A stretch of DNA of 64,000 nucleotides from an uncultured Bacilli bacterium (GCA_934098295.1 CAKONV010000009.1:1-64000), one strand, 5' to 3'; numbered from the stretch's first letter, positions 17,317 through 29,400 are shown. The notes: generated by a model from the sequence alone, not told the origin. Made by a program: numbers and translations.

Positions 17317-17788
17317 TTTTTATTTCTCCTTTTGTTAAATCGATTGTTTTTATATTTAATAGGTTAATTAAATCACTAGGTTTAGTTTCTACTTGGTATC
17401 CTACCTTACCAGCACTGTAATATATGGTTTCAAAATTTAAGGCTGATGAATCAATAAAGGTTGGAAATGGTTTTTTCATTCCTATTGGGGAACAGCCACC
17501 ATGAACGTATCCAGTTAATGGAAATAATTCTTTTTGTTTAATCATTTCTATTTTCTTTTCATTCAAAATGCTTGCTACTTTTTTTAAATCTAATTCTTTT
17601 GAGGAAGGAACCATGAATACATAGTATTTTTTTTCACCTTTGGCAACGAGTGTTTTAAAAACTTTTCTTACATCTTGAGATAAAGTATTAGCAACATATA
17701 CAGCATCTAAATGAACAGGATCATATTCATAAGCATTATAGGCTATTTTTTTCTGTTCAAGTATTTTCATAACCATCGTTTTTTCCAT
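17309..17788 (-). CDS. ybaK: Cys-tRNA(Pro) deacylase (YbaK/EbsC type)
   Basis: This 159-residue trans-editing protein removes cysteine wrongly attached to tRNA-Pro. It has YbaK-family features: the early HLDAVYVANTL helix, catalytic-region Lys in LVAKGEKKYYVFMVP, and GYVHGGCSPIGMKK, the conserved glycine-rich substrate loop. Length is typical. It heads the operon ybaK-Dabb-thioesterase-unknown-flavin reductase-potD. SD AGGTGA and a good promoter 30 bases upstream define the start. Confidence 0.92.
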   Translation of the reverse strand: MEKTMVMKILEQKKIAYNAYEYDPVHLDAVYVANTLSQDVRKVFKTLVAKGEKKYYVFMVPSSKELDLKKVASILNEKKIEMIKQKELFPLTGYVHGGCSPIGMKKPFPTFIDSSALNFETIYYSAGKVGYQVETKPSDLINLLNIKTIDLTKGEIKND

Positions 17789-17814
17789 ATTCTTTCACCT
17801 ACTTTTTTGTCTAT

Positions 17815-17842
17815 ATTATACCACGATTATATCTTTTTTCAA
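17815..17842 (-). promoter_or_regulatory. Promoter of the ybaK-potD operon
   Basis: TTGAAA (17837-17842), 16 bases and TATAAT (17815-17820), with TGG before the -10 (extended -10). The region 17843-17975 holds no gene that I can see. Confidence 0.75.
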
Positions 17843-17975
17843 GAACAAAGAATTAAAAATAATTTGCCTTTTTATTAATTACTACAAGTGATTGTTAAAA
17901 CTATACACACCTTTTTAACTATTCTTATAATCTTAATAGATAAGTCCTTTAGTTTTACAGTTGTGAGCGCAATAA

Positions 17976-18007
17976 AAAGTACTCTTAATAACAACTAAGA
18001 GTACTTT
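17976..18007 (-). terminator. Terminator after the amidase lipoprotein gene
   Basis: The perfect 12-bp stem AAAGTACTCTTA / TAAGAGTACTTT has an 8-base loop and, on the minus strand, a T run. It lies seven bases after the stop codon. Confidence 0.9.
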
Positions 18008-18013
18008 AAATAT

Positions 18014-19921
18014 TTATTTGATAAGTTTTGTTGTATATTCACTTTGGAAAATTACATCATTACCTTCTTTTACACATACACTATATTTTACTTCACTTGC
18101 TGAACCGATATCTTTTTTAATATAACCTTGATTATCAAGAATTGATGTACCACTTACCCAAGTAAAAGTTAAATCTTTAAAGTGTTCTTTGCCAAATTTT
18201 TCAAGAGAAATCATATCTCTAAAGTTTTGCCAATAATGTGCAGCTCTTAAAGCGGCTGGACATTCTTTTCCACACATACTGTTGTGTTGTAGAACACGTA
18301 AAACATCAAGATTATTTTCTATTAATAAGGTACCAATTAAATCAGCATTAAATCTTAAAGTTGTATAGTAGTCACTCGTTTCATTAACACAAGTTTCAAT
18401 ACCAATTGAGTTTCTATTACCACCTTGATTGCTAATCATTCCATATCTAGAGTTATAATAAGAAGTATTAATCCACCAGTTACCATTTTCGCCAATTTCA
18501 TAATATATACCGCTCGATACCATTTTTGTTAATTCACCAGCACCTTCAGGAATTTTAACATTTGATTTTTGGTTATTGAAATAGAAATAACCGCCTCTAG
18601 TTGTTACGTTTACTAATCTTGAAGTTGCCTTTAAACCTGTATCAATTAAACCAAACAATCTCCTACCATCAGCTGCATGATATGCAACCTCATCATCTGG
18701 TATTAAATTGTATACACCATCGTTACCAACAACATATTGGAAACTAGTTCCACCACCACCATCACTAACATATTTAGCATGGGCAAGACCATTGGCAGTT
18801 CTTCCAGGGTTAGCTGTATCATGAACAACAATAAATTCTGTTGAAGTTTTTTTAATTCCAGGACGATTATCATGACCACTATCTTTATCAAGAGGAGCAA
18901 TCCATTTTATACGTTCAACATCAATATTATCGTAGAAATGTAATCCATTAAATGTTTGAGAAATATTAGTATATGCAGTAAATTTAAGTTGGGATAATTC
19001 TTTTACCGCAATAGCACTTATAAAGTTTTCTAGTATATCTTTTTGACTCATCTCACTTATATCTAATGGTTTTACTGCCATCCAAAATGTAAATGATTTA
19101 GTTGTGTTATTAATTTTTACATTACATCTTAGTTCAAGGTATCTTGTAAATACATAACGAGTAATTTTTCCTTTATTAGTAATAATAGTAGGATCACTTG
19201 TTATCCATTCAAGTTCAAGATTATAAGTAGGATCAAGAGTAGGTAAAACTAAATCCTCTTCTAGCATTAAGTTAGTGATGAATTCTTCTTGAATCCATTT
19301 ACTAACGCCTTCTAGTTTTTCTTCAACAGAAGCATTCACAACTTTTACTTCTTTCGAATAATCTTTGTAAAAAGTATCTGAAGCTTTAACACGATAAGAA
19401 ATAGTAATCATTATATCAGCTTGTGGTTTGATATAGGTACCATCATCTGTTAATACGGAAGTATCAGAAGAACTCCATTCCACAGTATAACAATCATAAT
19501 AAATTGTTTCTAGTGATAAATCTTCATATATTTCATCAGGTATTTGATTAACAAATGATGTCGCAATAGCATCTAATGTTTTTGGATAAATTTTAATAGT
19601 AATGCTACCACTTTTTTCTTCATTAGCTTCATTAGCAATTGTATAATTCATTACTACTTCTTTTATCTTACTATCATGTAAAACGATTTTACCAGTGTTA
19701 TCTAATGCTTTATTTGTACTCTCCCATTTGATAGTGCACAAAGAATTATCTTTATAGGCGGTTGGAAGACTAATATCATCGGCTATTTCCGTTTCTACGT
19801 TTTCTATTATCCATTTTTCAATTTCTTCTACTGATGTTTTATCTTTGTTGTTTTCTTTTTTACATCCGGTTATAAATAAACAAGCGATTATAACAAAGAT
19901 AAATTTACTGATTTTTTTCAT
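18014..19921 (-). CDS. Lipoprotein N-acetylmuramoyl-L-alanine amidase with Ig-like domains
   Basis: This 635-residue lipoprotein (lipobox ITGC, Cys20) has three atrophied Ig-like domains in series (about 25-115, 115-195, 200-290). Each is marked by a late W-x-S-x-(N/D) and GKI/DGTYI turn. A type 2 amidase domain follows at about 350-550. Zinc-site residues are visible in IVVHDTANP (His) and QHNSMCGKECP (His, Cys), with ECPAALRA the typical end of the site. It should cut the lactyl-peptide bond of peptidoglycan at the cell surface. The C-terminal 65 residues look like the second half of a fourth Ig-like domain. It is last in the ABC-F/M18 operon, 40 bases after the aminopeptidase gene. Confidence 0.88.
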   Translation of the reverse strand: MKKISKFIFVIIACLFITGCKKENNKDKTSVEEIEKWIIENVETEIADDISLPTAYKDNSLCTIKWESTNKALDNTGKIVLHDSKIKEVVMNYTIANEANEEKSGSITIKIYPKTLDAIATSFVNQIPDEIYEDLSLETIYYDCYTVEWSSSDTSVLTDDGTYIKPQADIMITISYRVKASDTFYKDYSKEVKVVNASVEEKLEGVSKWIQEEFITNLMLEEDLVLPTLDPTYNLELEWITSDPTIITNKGKITRYVFTRYLELRCNVKINNTTKSFTFWMAVKPLDISEMSQKDILENFISAIAVKELSQLKFTAYTNISQTFNGLHFYDNIDVERIKWIAPLDKDSGHDNRPGIKKTSTEFIVVHDTANPGRTANGLAHAKYVSDGGGGTSFQYVVGNDGVYNLIPDDEVAYHAADGRRLFGLIDTGLKATSRLVNVTTRGGYFYFNNQKSNVKIPEGAGELTKMVSSGIYYEIGENGNWWINTSYYNSRYGMISNQGGNRNSIGIETCVNETSDYYTTLRFNADLIGTLLIENNLDVLRVLQHNSMCGKECPAALRAAHYWQNFRDMISLEKFGKEHFKDLTFTWVSGTSILDNQGYIKKDIGSASEVKYSVCVKEGNDVIFQSEYTTKLIK

Positions 19922-19961
19922 TTTTGTTTCTCCATTTTTTAATTTGCCTTTTAAATTTTTC

Positions 19962-21260
19962 CTATTTTATTATAACTACAGATCCCTCTATTTTTCTTGT
20001 TGAATCATAAAAACCCTTTAATCCTTTTACCATATAATAGATATCTTTTGATCCTGCTGTTTCAAAAGATGAATGCATAGCAAGTTGTGCAAGACCAATA
20101 TCTACCGAAGTAATTGATAATTTTTCAAGTGCTATATGTCCTAAAGTACTACCACCACGCATATCACTACGATTAGTATAATCTTGATAAGGTACATCTA
20201 AATTATCACATATAGTTTTAAAGATTCCTGCTGAAATGGCATCAGTTGTATAACTTAAACCCGAGTGATATTTAATTACAATTCCCTTGTTTAAATATAC
20301 ACAATTGGTTGGGTCGCTTTTTTCCGGATGGGCAGGATGAACGGCATGAGCATTATCTGCTGATACAAGCATTGATAAAGCATAAGTTTTATGTTTATCC
20401 ATATTAAAGCTAGCACAAATTCTTTCTAAAACATCAGTCAAGAAGGTTGAAGCAGCACCATGATTAGATCCACTACCTACTTCTTCATTATCGAATATTG
20501 CACAAACATTAATATTATTTTCGTTTTTACTTTGTAAGAAAGCTTCTAAAGATGAAAATGCACATTCAAGGTCATCTAACTTAGGCGAAGCAATTAGTTC
20601 TTGATTTAGGCCAATTGTTGTTCCTACTTCCTTATTATATAAGAATAAATCATGAGCGATGATTACTTCATCTGTATCTAATAATGAAGCTTTTTTTAAT
20701 TGTTTAGAAAATGAATTTTCTTCTTCTGTTAAACCAATTACAGGTAATAAATCATTTTGTGTGTTTAACTCTAAAGGATTAGTACTTCTTGTTAAATGAA
20801 TAGCTACATTAGGAATAATAAAATCATGTCCACTTAAGTTAACTAGTCTTGTAGATACTTCGTTATTTTTTTTGATAATTACTCTACCAGCAATACTTAA
20901 AGGTCGATCAAACCATGTAGATAAAATCATACCTCCATATGGTTCGGTATTTAATCTTTTATAATTAGGATTTTCAATACAACCTTCCGGTTTTATTTTA
21001 AATGTTGGTGAATCGTTATGGCTTGCGACAATATTAAAGCCAGCATCTTCAAAATTATTAGGAATTTTAAAAGCTATTATGGAAGCATCATCTCTTATTA
21101 CATAATAGTTTTTACCCTTTTCTAAAGGCCAAGTTGTACTCTCTTTTAATTCTTGATAGTTATAACTATTTAAAATTGATTTTACTAAAGCCACATTATG
21201 AAAACAGGTTGGTGATGAGGCAATAAAATTAAATAATTCATTTACATATTTTTGGGTCAT
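19962..21260 (-). CDS. M18 family aspartyl-type aminopeptidase
   Basis: This 432-residue cytoplasmic metallo-aminopeptidase removes acidic or neutral N-terminal residues from peptides. M18 signatures are clear: ASHNDSP for the first metal ligand region, FDNEEVGSGSNHGA for the bridging acidic residues, DNAHAVHPAHPEK and DMRGGSTLGHI near the end. In most family members the first motif reads ASHTDSP; here Thr is Asn. The start overlaps the ABC-F stop by four bases, so translation is coupled. Confidence 0.93.
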   Translation of the reverse strand: MTQKYVNELFNFIASSPTCFHNVALVKSILNSYNYQELKESTTWPLEKGKNYYVIRDDASIIAFKIPNNFEDAGFNIVASHNDSPTFKIKPEGCIENPNYKRLNTEPYGGMILSTWFDRPLSIAGRVIIKKNNEVSTRLVNLSGHDFIIPNVAIHLTRSTNPLELNTQNDLLPVIGLTEEENSFSKQLKKASLLDTDEVIIAHDLFLYNKEVGTTIGLNQELIASPKLDDLECAFSSLEAFLQSKNENNINVCAIFDNEEVGSGSNHGAASTFLTDVLERICASFNMDKHKTYALSMLVSADNAHAVHPAHPEKSDPTNCVYLNKGIVIKYHSGLSYTTDAISAGIFKTICDNLDVPYQDYTNRSDMRGGSTLGHIALEKLSITSVDIGLAQLAMHSSFETAGSKDIYYMVKGLKGFYDSTRKIEGSVVIIK

Positions 21261-23047
21261 TGTTTGTTTTCTCCTTTAAATTTATTTTCTCTATATTCTT
21301 TGATTTTTTCAGCTATAGATGTTAAATATTCCCAACGTTCTATTTTATCATCTAATTCTTTATTTAGTTCATTTATTTTATTATCAATTTCTATAAGTTT
21401 TTGATAATCGGTTGTTATAGTTAGTTTTTCTTTTTGATAATTCTTGATTTTTTCCTCAAGTTTTTCTATAACTTCTTCAATATTATCATATTCTTTTTTT
21501 TCTTGTGATGTAAAACGAGGAATATCTAGTTTTACTTCTTTTTTTGCTTCTTTTATTTCATTATTTTCAAGTTGGGGATTTTTTAAAATATAGTCACTGA
21601 TTATTCCATTTACTTCTTTTATATCATTGTTTTCAAAAATAAATAAATGATCAGCAACTTTATCTAAGAAATAGCGGTCATGAGAAACTACTAAAACTGC
21701 ACCTTTAAAACTTTCCAAATAATTTTCTAATATTTCTAAAGTATATATATCTAAATCATTGGTTGGTTCATCAAGGAACAATATATTAGGATTAGAAATT
21801 AATACTGTTAGCAATTGCAATCTTCTTTTTTCACCACCAGAAAGTTTACATACTTCTTGATTCATTAAAGCTGGTGAAAACATATATTGTTCTAATAATT
21901 GGGAAGCAGATATTTTTCCATTAATCGTTTCAATGTATTCTCCATATTCTTTTAAATAATCAAGAATTTTTACATGAGAAGACATTGATATATCTTCTTG
22001 ATGAAAATAACCTATTTTAACTGTTTTCCCAACCACAACGCTTCCACTATCTAGAGGAATCAATCCTAAAATGGATTTAAAGAAGGTTGTTTTCCCACAG
22101 CCGTTTTCACCAACAATACCAATACGGTCAAATTTTTTTACATTATACGAGAAGTTTTTAAATAACACTTTACCATTTATACTTTTTGTTATATTATTTA
22201 TTTCGATTGTGGTTTTTCCCATTCTTGTAGAAACCGATGATAATTCAAAGTTCTCATTATTATTCAAGGTGTTTCTTATGTTGCTAACATTTGTGGAAAG
22301 TTCATTAAAACGTTCTAATCTTTCTTTACTTTTAGTTGAACGGGCTTGAGGATTTAGTGCGGCCCACGCTGCTTCTTTTTTTAATAGAGCTGATAGTTTT
22401 CTTTCCGTTGCTATTAAAGTCTGCATACGCTCACTTTTTGCCGTTAAAAATCCCGAATAATTTGTATCATATAGATATATAGAACCGCTATCTATTTCCA
22501 TTGTCTTTTTAGTTACTCTTTCTAAAAAATAACGATCATGGGTTACTAAAAGAATAGCTCTATTATATTTTATTAAAAACTTTTCTAACCAGTTAATCAT
22601 CCATACATCTAAATGATTAGTTGGTTCATCTAAGATTAATAAGTCAACAGGATTTACCAAGGCAATAGCTAATGATAATCTTTTCTTTTCACCACCAGAA
22701 AGATTACCAACTAATGCTAAATAATCTTTTAGTCCCATTTTTGATAGTATTGATTTAGCTGCAAAGTCATCAATCTTAACTTTTTTTAACATTGCCTCTA
22801 AAATATTATCAAGAGGGTTAAAATCATCATTTTGAGGTAAGTAGCCAATTTTCAAATCTTTCTTCTTCGCTATCGTTCCTTCATCTACTTCTTTTAAGCC
22901 AATTAAGGCTTTTAAAAGAGTACTTTTACCGACACCATTTTGTCCTATTAGTCCAATTTTATCATTTTCATTAATTACAAAAGAGGAATTCTTAAATAAT
23001 AACTTGTCTAAATATTTAATTGTGATATTTGTAGCACCTATTAACAT
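21257..23047 (-). CDS. ABC-F ATPase (Uup-like)
   Basis: This 596-residue soluble protein has two ATPase domains and no membrane part. Walker A GQNGVGKSTL and GENGCGKTTF, signatures LSGGEKKRL and LSGGEKRRL, Walker B LLILDEPTNHLD and ILFLDEPTNDLD are all intact. The linker carries AARxTK-like QARSTKSKERLERF, and the C-terminus (about 510-596) is a charged coiled coil, both typical of the Uup branch. ABC-F proteins act on ribosomes or nucleic acids rather than transport. It heads the operon with the M18 peptidase and the amidase. The start has SD GAGGAG. Confidence 0.9.
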   Translation of the reverse strand: MLIGATNITIKYLDKLLFKNSSFVINENDKIGLIGQNGVGKSTLLKALIGLKEVDEGTIAKKKDLKIGYLPQNDDFNPLDNILEAMLKKVKIDDFAAKSILSKMGLKDYLALVGNLSGGEKKRLSLAIALVNPVDLLILDEPTNHLDVWMINWLEKFLIKYNRAILLVTHDRYFLERVTKKTMEIDSGSIYLYDTNYSGFLTAKSERMQTLIATERKLSALLKKEAAWAALNPQARSTKSKERLERFNELSTNVSNIRNTLNNNENFELSSVSTRMGKTTIEINNITKSINGKVLFKNFSYNVKKFDRIGIVGENGCGKTTFFKSILGLIPLDSGSVVVGKTVKIGYFHQEDISMSSHVKILDYLKEYGEYIETINGKISASQLLEQYMFSPALMNQEVCKLSGGEKRRLQLLTVLISNPNILFLDEPTNDLDIYTLEILENYLESFKGAVLVVSHDRYFLDKVADHLFIFENNDIKEVNGIISDYILKNPQLENNEIKEAKKEVKLDIPRFTSQEKKEYDNIEEVIEKLEEKIKNYQKEKLTITTDYQKLIEIDNKINELNKELDDKIERWEYLTSIAEKIKEYRENKFKGENKQ

Positions 23048-23065
23048 AAATTTCTCCTCTTTTTT

Positions 23066-23074
23066 ATTATATCA
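23066..23074 (-). promoter_or_regulatory. Extended -10 promoter of the ABC-F operon
   Basis: TGATATAAT (hexamer 23066-23071) lies directly after the rpmE terminator, with no clear -35. The ABC-F gene starts about 20 bases downstream. Confidence 0.5.
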
Positions 23075-23092
23075 TATATATATTATTTTTTT

Positions 23093-23118
23093 AAAAAAAG
23101 AGACCTATTAAGGTCTCT
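23093..23118 (-). terminator. Terminator after rpmE
   Basis: The stem AGAGACC / GGTCTCT has a 6-base loop and is followed on the minus strand by seven T. It lies eight bases after the rpmE stop. Confidence 0.92.
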
Positions 23119-23125
23119 GTTTTTA

Positions 23126-23347
23126 TTAATTTTCTTTCTTTGCGTTTGCAGCAGCAACACGTTTATTGAAACGATCAACACGACCAGCAGCTTGAGCAAA
23201 TTTTTGTTCGCCTGTATAGAATGGATGACATTTAGAACATGTATCTACACGTACTTCCTTTAATGTTGAACCAGATTCAAATGTTGAACCACAAGATACA
23301 CAAACAACTTGTACCTTATGATATTCTGGATGAATTCCTTTTTTCAT
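23126..23347 (-). CDS. rpmE: 50S ribosomal protein L31, zinc-binding form
   Basis: This 73-residue ribosomal protein bL31 carries the zinc-binding Cys pairs CVSC and CSKC and the family signature [10 protein letters not shown]. The four Cys show this is the zinc (C+) form, which many bacteria exchange for a Cys-less copy under zinc limitation. The C-terminal tail is Ala/Lys-rich. A perfect promoter and an SD GGAAGGAG define a single-gene unit. Confidence 0.98.
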   Translation of the reverse strand: MKKGIHPEYHKVQVVCVSCGSTFESGSTLKEVRVDTCSKCHPFYTGEQKFAQAAGRVDRFNKRVAAANAKKEN

Positions 23348-23411
23348 GCTTGTTCTCCTTCCGCCATGATTATTTTAATTACAAACCATAGTAAGTTAAA
23401 TTTACTATTAT

Positions 23412-23440
23412 ATTATACCAAAAATCAAATAATATGTCAA
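23412..23440 (-). promoter_or_regulatory. Promoter of rpmE
   Basis: TTGACA (23435-23440), 17 bases and TATAAT (23412-23417), with TGG before the -10. The predicted start near 23405 leaves a leader of about 57 bases. Confidence 0.9.
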
Positions 23441-23464
23441 ACATCTAACATTTATAAAAATAAA

Positions 23465-23488
23465 ACCTTAAGAAGTTATTCTTAAGGT
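23465..23488 (-). terminator. Terminator after the giant gene
   Basis: A perfect 10-bp stem ACCTTAAGAA / TTCTTAAGGT has a 4-base loop, then TTTTATTTTTAT on the minus strand. It lies 12 bases after the stop of the 13.6-kb gene. Confidence 0.9.
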
Positions 23489-23499
23489 CTTACTTTATT

Positions 23500-26400
23500 T
23501 TATAGAGTATTCCAAATACTACGTAAAATTGCATTACTATTTACTAGAGAGTTTACAATATTAGCAGCAAGGACTGTACCAGCAACTTTAGCTTTTACAT
23601 CCTTAGCAGCATTAGTAATTGCGGTGTTATCTCCACTAGTTAAAGCTTCTTGTAATTTAATCGTAGCCTTTAATGCTTCAATTTCTTTATTCCAATCTGT
23701 TACTTTATCCATATCAGATTCTACATTTGAAGTGTCAAGGCCAGTAAGTTCAGCTTTTAATGTCTTAACAATAACAGCCTTTAATACATTTGACTTAACA
23801 GCTTCAGTAATTGTAGCACCATTTAATGAATTAACAGGATTGTTTAGACTTGTAACATTATTAGGTAATACATGTAATACATTAACAATAATTGTTAATT
23901 CGTTAGTCCATTCCTCATCTGTAGTGATATTAGCATTTGCATAATAAGAACCAACAACAGGAAGAGTAGGAACTAAGTATTTAGCTGTTCTTGTAATTAC
24001 TTTCTTAATGAAAGTAGTATTAGCCATAGCATTATTGAATTCTGTGTAGAATGTATCTAATGTTGTATGATCATTTACATCGATATACTTTAATGCTTCT
24101 GTTAATAAGTCCATAACAGCAAACTCTTCATTCCAAACAATTGAATTGTCTTTCAAGTCTTCTTCAGTAATAATATCCATTCCTGCTGGAACTTTATAGT
24201 TAGAACGTAAAGAATCATTAATTGCCTTTAATGCCATAGACTTAACAATGTAAGAATTTAGTGCATATGTTACTATGTCACTACTACATTGAGATAATGA
24301 ATAGAATACCATATTAGAATCTCTAAGGTCCTTAATATTACTTCCACCTTTATCTAAACATTCTAGTACATCAGCGATAGCATTTAATTCTTCATACCAG
24401 CCATGAGTACCATCAACGTTGTTGTTAATCTTATCGATAACATCAGCACCTAAGTAATCACGAACAAGTGAAGTATTACTAATTACATCGCCCTTCTTGC
24501 TAGCAGCAGCTTGAGCAACAGATTTATCAAATGTTGTAGAGTTAACTAATTTGAATAGTTTTACAATCTTATTAACATATGATGTTTCAGGGTTAGAAGC
24601 AAGTGCATTAGGTTCAACCAATATATATTCAACGTGGTTCATAATATAATCAACATCATTAATCATATCAGGATCATCTAAGATATAATTCTTAGCAGGG
24701 TTTGGTTTTTCTACTAAAATTTGTTGTAATACATCAATTTCATTTACCCAGTTTTCTACATCTCTAATTTCTTTTAATGTTACTTGTTTGCCATAACTTG
24801 CTAATACATCATTGAAAATCTTTACAAAGGCATGAGCTAAGATTTCAGATCTTAATGCTGTTTCAATAGTAACACCATCAATCTTCATTAGAATATCATT
24901 AATCTTATCATCAGATTTTGTTATTTGATCTACAGATGTAATATTATGACTTGCTAAATCTTTTAATGTAGCCATGATTGTCTTGAATTCAGAAACCCAA
25001 TCAGTTATAAATCCGCTTGCCTCTAGATAGTATTCATCTAATGGACTAGGAAGTTTATCATAGATTGAATCAACAAATCTTTCCTCATAACCAATTACCA
25101 TATTTAATCCGAAGCCATTATCAATGATATTATCCAACGCATCGAAGTCCCAAGAACCAAATTCTTTTCTAGATGCTAATACATTAGAGTTAGCAGCATC
25201 TTTTAGAATTGATACAATTGACTTAAAGTCAGATGCGAATAATTCATTAGTATAAGTTTCATCATTTAAACGTTCATCAATCAAATCACTTAAAGTCTTA
25301 GCAACTGTAGAAACGACTTTGTCGTTAACAACTTTAACTAATTCTTTACCCATAATTCTAATGATGTTAGTATCTTCAATTTCTTTTAAAGCATCAGCTA
25401 TACCATTTAGAACAACAGCATCTTTTAATGATTCTTTGTCAAACTTGAATGGTTTTAATGAATATAGAGAAGCTAATTCATTCATCATTCTAATATAGCT
25501 ATCGCTATCAGCAGCAAGATCTACATCATCTAACATTTGACATTGTTCCATAGTTAATGGTTTCTTTAAGGCTTTATCCGCTACAATTTCAATAAGTTTA
25601 TTCATATTGTCTTTTAATAGTGGATCATTGAAGATTACTCTTATAATTTCAGCAAATGTTGTAAATTGATATAAATCAATATCATCAGCGCTAAACTTAA
25701 ATCCACAAACATTGTCAATATAAGTAGCTAATTCATAAACATCAGGTAATACTTTTGAAGTAATTTCTTCATGAGTTAAGTTATGTTTCAAACTTACTTC
25801 TCCATAATCTCTTGAGTAATACTTGTAAGTACCTTCAAGAACTGGGAAGAATAATTGGTAAACAACTGAAGAAGTGAATCCTTTTTCAACAAGAGCAGTT
25901 AATCTATTTTGAATATTAACATCAGTAATGAATGCATAGTCTTTAGCATCAATATTAGGTTTTACATCTTCATATAATGCTTTAGCATCCTTGATTAAAT
26001 CTTTTAATGTAGAAATTTCATTATCTAATTTAACACTAGACCAATCAATAGTAATTACGCCATATGCATCAATATTTTCAGCAAATTTATTCATCTTGTC
26101 AATAACGCTATATTTTAGGTTAACAACATGTGATAAGTTATCAATTAAACTCTTGACAGCATCAATATTAGTTAAATCAATTTCGCTACTACCAAGTAAG
26201 CCAATTGTCTTAGCATCAGATATCAATTCAACAATGTTGCTAGCAAATGCATAAGCATTATCATTAACTATTCTCTTTGTTCTATTAATCTTACTAATTA
26301 CTTTGTCAAGGAATACAATACCAACAGTAGTTTCTTTAACATCATTAATTGCATCGCTTAAACCATCGACGAAGTTTGCGTTACCAAGAAGTGAAGCTTC

Positions 26401-29400
26401 AAATCCAGATTGTTTTATAGCAAGTAGGATATGATAAATATCGCCTGACATATTCGATAATATTTCTCTATCAGCACTTAAATCAACACTTGTTAAATCT
26501 AGGCTAACACTTGTTAAATTAACTAGTTCTTGTTTCTTCATATCAAGGATTGATAGGTTAGCAATACCCTTAATAGCATTTCCTAAATTTTCTGTAAATG
26601 TTACTTCATCAACTAGAGTTCTATCTACTAAGAACATTAGTACTTTAGAATCAGCAAGTTGTTTAATTGAGATACCTAAACTCTTTAAATCAGCAACAAA
26701 TTGTTCTTGACTGTATGAGCTTAAATCACCAAGTTTTTGATATTTTGTTGGAAGTTTTGAAGGAACATATTTATTATAAATTGTTAATCCAGCGTTAGCT
26801 ACAAATTCAGAAGAACTTAAAGCTAAAATAGCATCAGCAAATTTATCAAAATCAAGGTCGCTCAATTCATCAGTAATTGTTGAAAGGATTAGTTTTAATC
26901 CTTCTTTATAATTACCATCTTTAAGCATCTTGATACCATCAGTAATATCATTACTAATCATCTTAGGTAAATCTTTGAAGTGTTCATACAAATCTTTATA
27001 ACTTGTGTAGTTATAAGATAATGCAGCAGCTGCAATGTTAATTAAGAATGCTTTATCTGTTTCTTTTTCGGCATTCCAATCAATAGAAGCAAAATCAATG
27101 TTAGTAATATCAACTTTTAATACATCTCTTATTAAGTCTTCGATTAAAGCACCATAGTTATCGGCAAAGAAGCTAATATCATATAGTTCTTCAATAAGCT
27201 TTGTAACATACTCAATTGTTTGATCATTTAATGTTATATCTTTCTTGAATAATAATACATTTAAGGCATCAATATTCTTAACTTGTTCTAATACAACAGC
27301 GATATGTTTAATATCTGCTCTCAATGTATCATCATCTACATCGCTAATTTGTAAATCAGATACTAATGATTTATATGCATTAGGAACTTTGTTCTTAACA
27401 TTGTCATAAACATATTTTATTAAATGAGGAGCAATCGAAATATCAATAAAGTGTGAAACTACATTAGAGATAGCTTGTTGATTGTCATAAATAATTTTCT
27501 TAATTCCTTCACTAGTGTTTAAATCACTCAATGAAGTATTTTTTAAGATTGGGATTAATTGTTCATATACTTCGCCAAAATGTTTAGAATCTTCTGATAG
27601 ATTTACTTTATCTAACCAAAGGTCATTATAAAGTTTTGGTGAAGCGGATTTTAATATAGGAAGGGCAATCGCTAAAATGACAGCACCTTTTGTTTCTTTT
27701 ACTAGAGAAACTTCTAATAATTCTTTAAATGCAGGATCGAAATATTCTGCAAAGGAAGCTTGAGTCCAATATTTAATATTAATATTAATTGTCTTATCAT
27801 TTACATTCTTATAGAAGAATTCAGGGCGTGTTAATATGTATTTTAAGTTAGCATAGATTGATACTAAGTGTTCAGCATCTGCTTTTAAGTTAATGTTGCC
27901 AAATTCAACACTAGACAAATCAGCTCCGCTAGCCTTAGAAGCTAAAGCTTTAATACGACCTTCCTTGTTCAAATAATTTGTAGCAAATAATGAGCGGATA
28001 ACTATATTGAATTCATCGCTTAATTCATATGGAATATCTTTGATACCTTTAGATACTGAATATATGTCAAAGTTAACTGCTGCATGTAATGCATTAGCAA
28101 GTAATCCTAAGTCATATGTGAATTCTTTTCCATCGCTATAAATATTATGTAAATCAGCATAAGTAGATAACTTATCTGAAGTTAAATATTTTCTTGAAAT
28201 AGGATTCATTAATTCAGCAACTAATTGTGAAGTAGAGGCAGCATCTAATAAGTTTGCAACAACATTTAAGTGTTTATTAGTATCAGGTGTTAATTTTAAT
28301 AATTCTTTGTAATTCTTTACATAATTATATATATCTTTACCACCTAAAATTTCTAATTCAATTGTAGCTTTATTTAATGCATCTAAAACATTTACTAATG
28401 TGTCGGCTTCAGCATCCCAGTTAATAGTATTAATATTAGCTTCAATACCAAACTTATTCAATACAACACTAATTAAACGTTCTTTATAATTTTCTCCACT
28501 TAAAGTTTTTAAGTTAACAACAGTGTAAACTAAGTTTTCTAAGTCAACAACTTTTTCTTGTTTTAATTCTTCATTGTCAATAGCAAAACCAGGAACATTA
28601 GCTTCAACTAATACTTTAAGAGCATCTAAAATGTCTCTAACATCACTAACAAGCATATCTTCTGTTAAGCCTTTAGTTAAGAATCTTACATCATAGCCTT
28701 TCTTAGAAGCAAAGCCTGTTCCATAAGCAAAGCCAGCTAATACAAGTTTATCAACTAATTTACTATCAAGTAATTTATTAACAGCAGTAGTTAAAAGAGC
28801 AACATTTTCAGAGCTATTTAAGACAGCAGTTGATTGATATTTCTTTTCACTTATAAATAATTTAACACCTGTAACTGTATCAGCTTCAACAGCAGTTAAT
28901 AAGTCACCAAAGGCAAGAATTGCACTTCCGATATGTCCTAAATATACGCTTGAAGTTGAGAATTGTTCACCACCAAATTCTTCTTTCCAATTAATTGATT
29001 CAAATTCAGTAGCAGTGAAGTAGTGAGCATCTTCAACATTGTTATTTCTAACTAATGCATTTAATGCTTCAGGAACTAAGTATTTTCCATAATCATTAAC
29101 GATATTTAAACTGCTTAGTTTACTTACTAATTCAGCTATTGCCTCAAAGTTAAATTTCTCGTTGCTACCTGATACGAACATCTCTGTAACAGTATTTGTA
29201 GCAGGAAGTAATCTAGCCATATCAGCAAGAACACCTAAATCAGAAGTTAATGTATGATAATCTAATGTATCAAGAACTGTGTAATCACCATATTTCTTAA
29301 CGCTATCAAGTTTTACAGAAGTTCTAATTGCACTAGCCATTAATTGTTTTGCAAGATTAATAGTAGATAATGTATCAAGAGCATCAGCGACAATGTTGAT

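Noticed and set aside
23348..23408. Hairpin ATAGTAA / TTACTAT before rpmE as an L31 autoregulatory leader
   Set aside because: The stem begins before the predicted transcription start, so the RNA would not contain all of it; I cannot match a known L31 leader.
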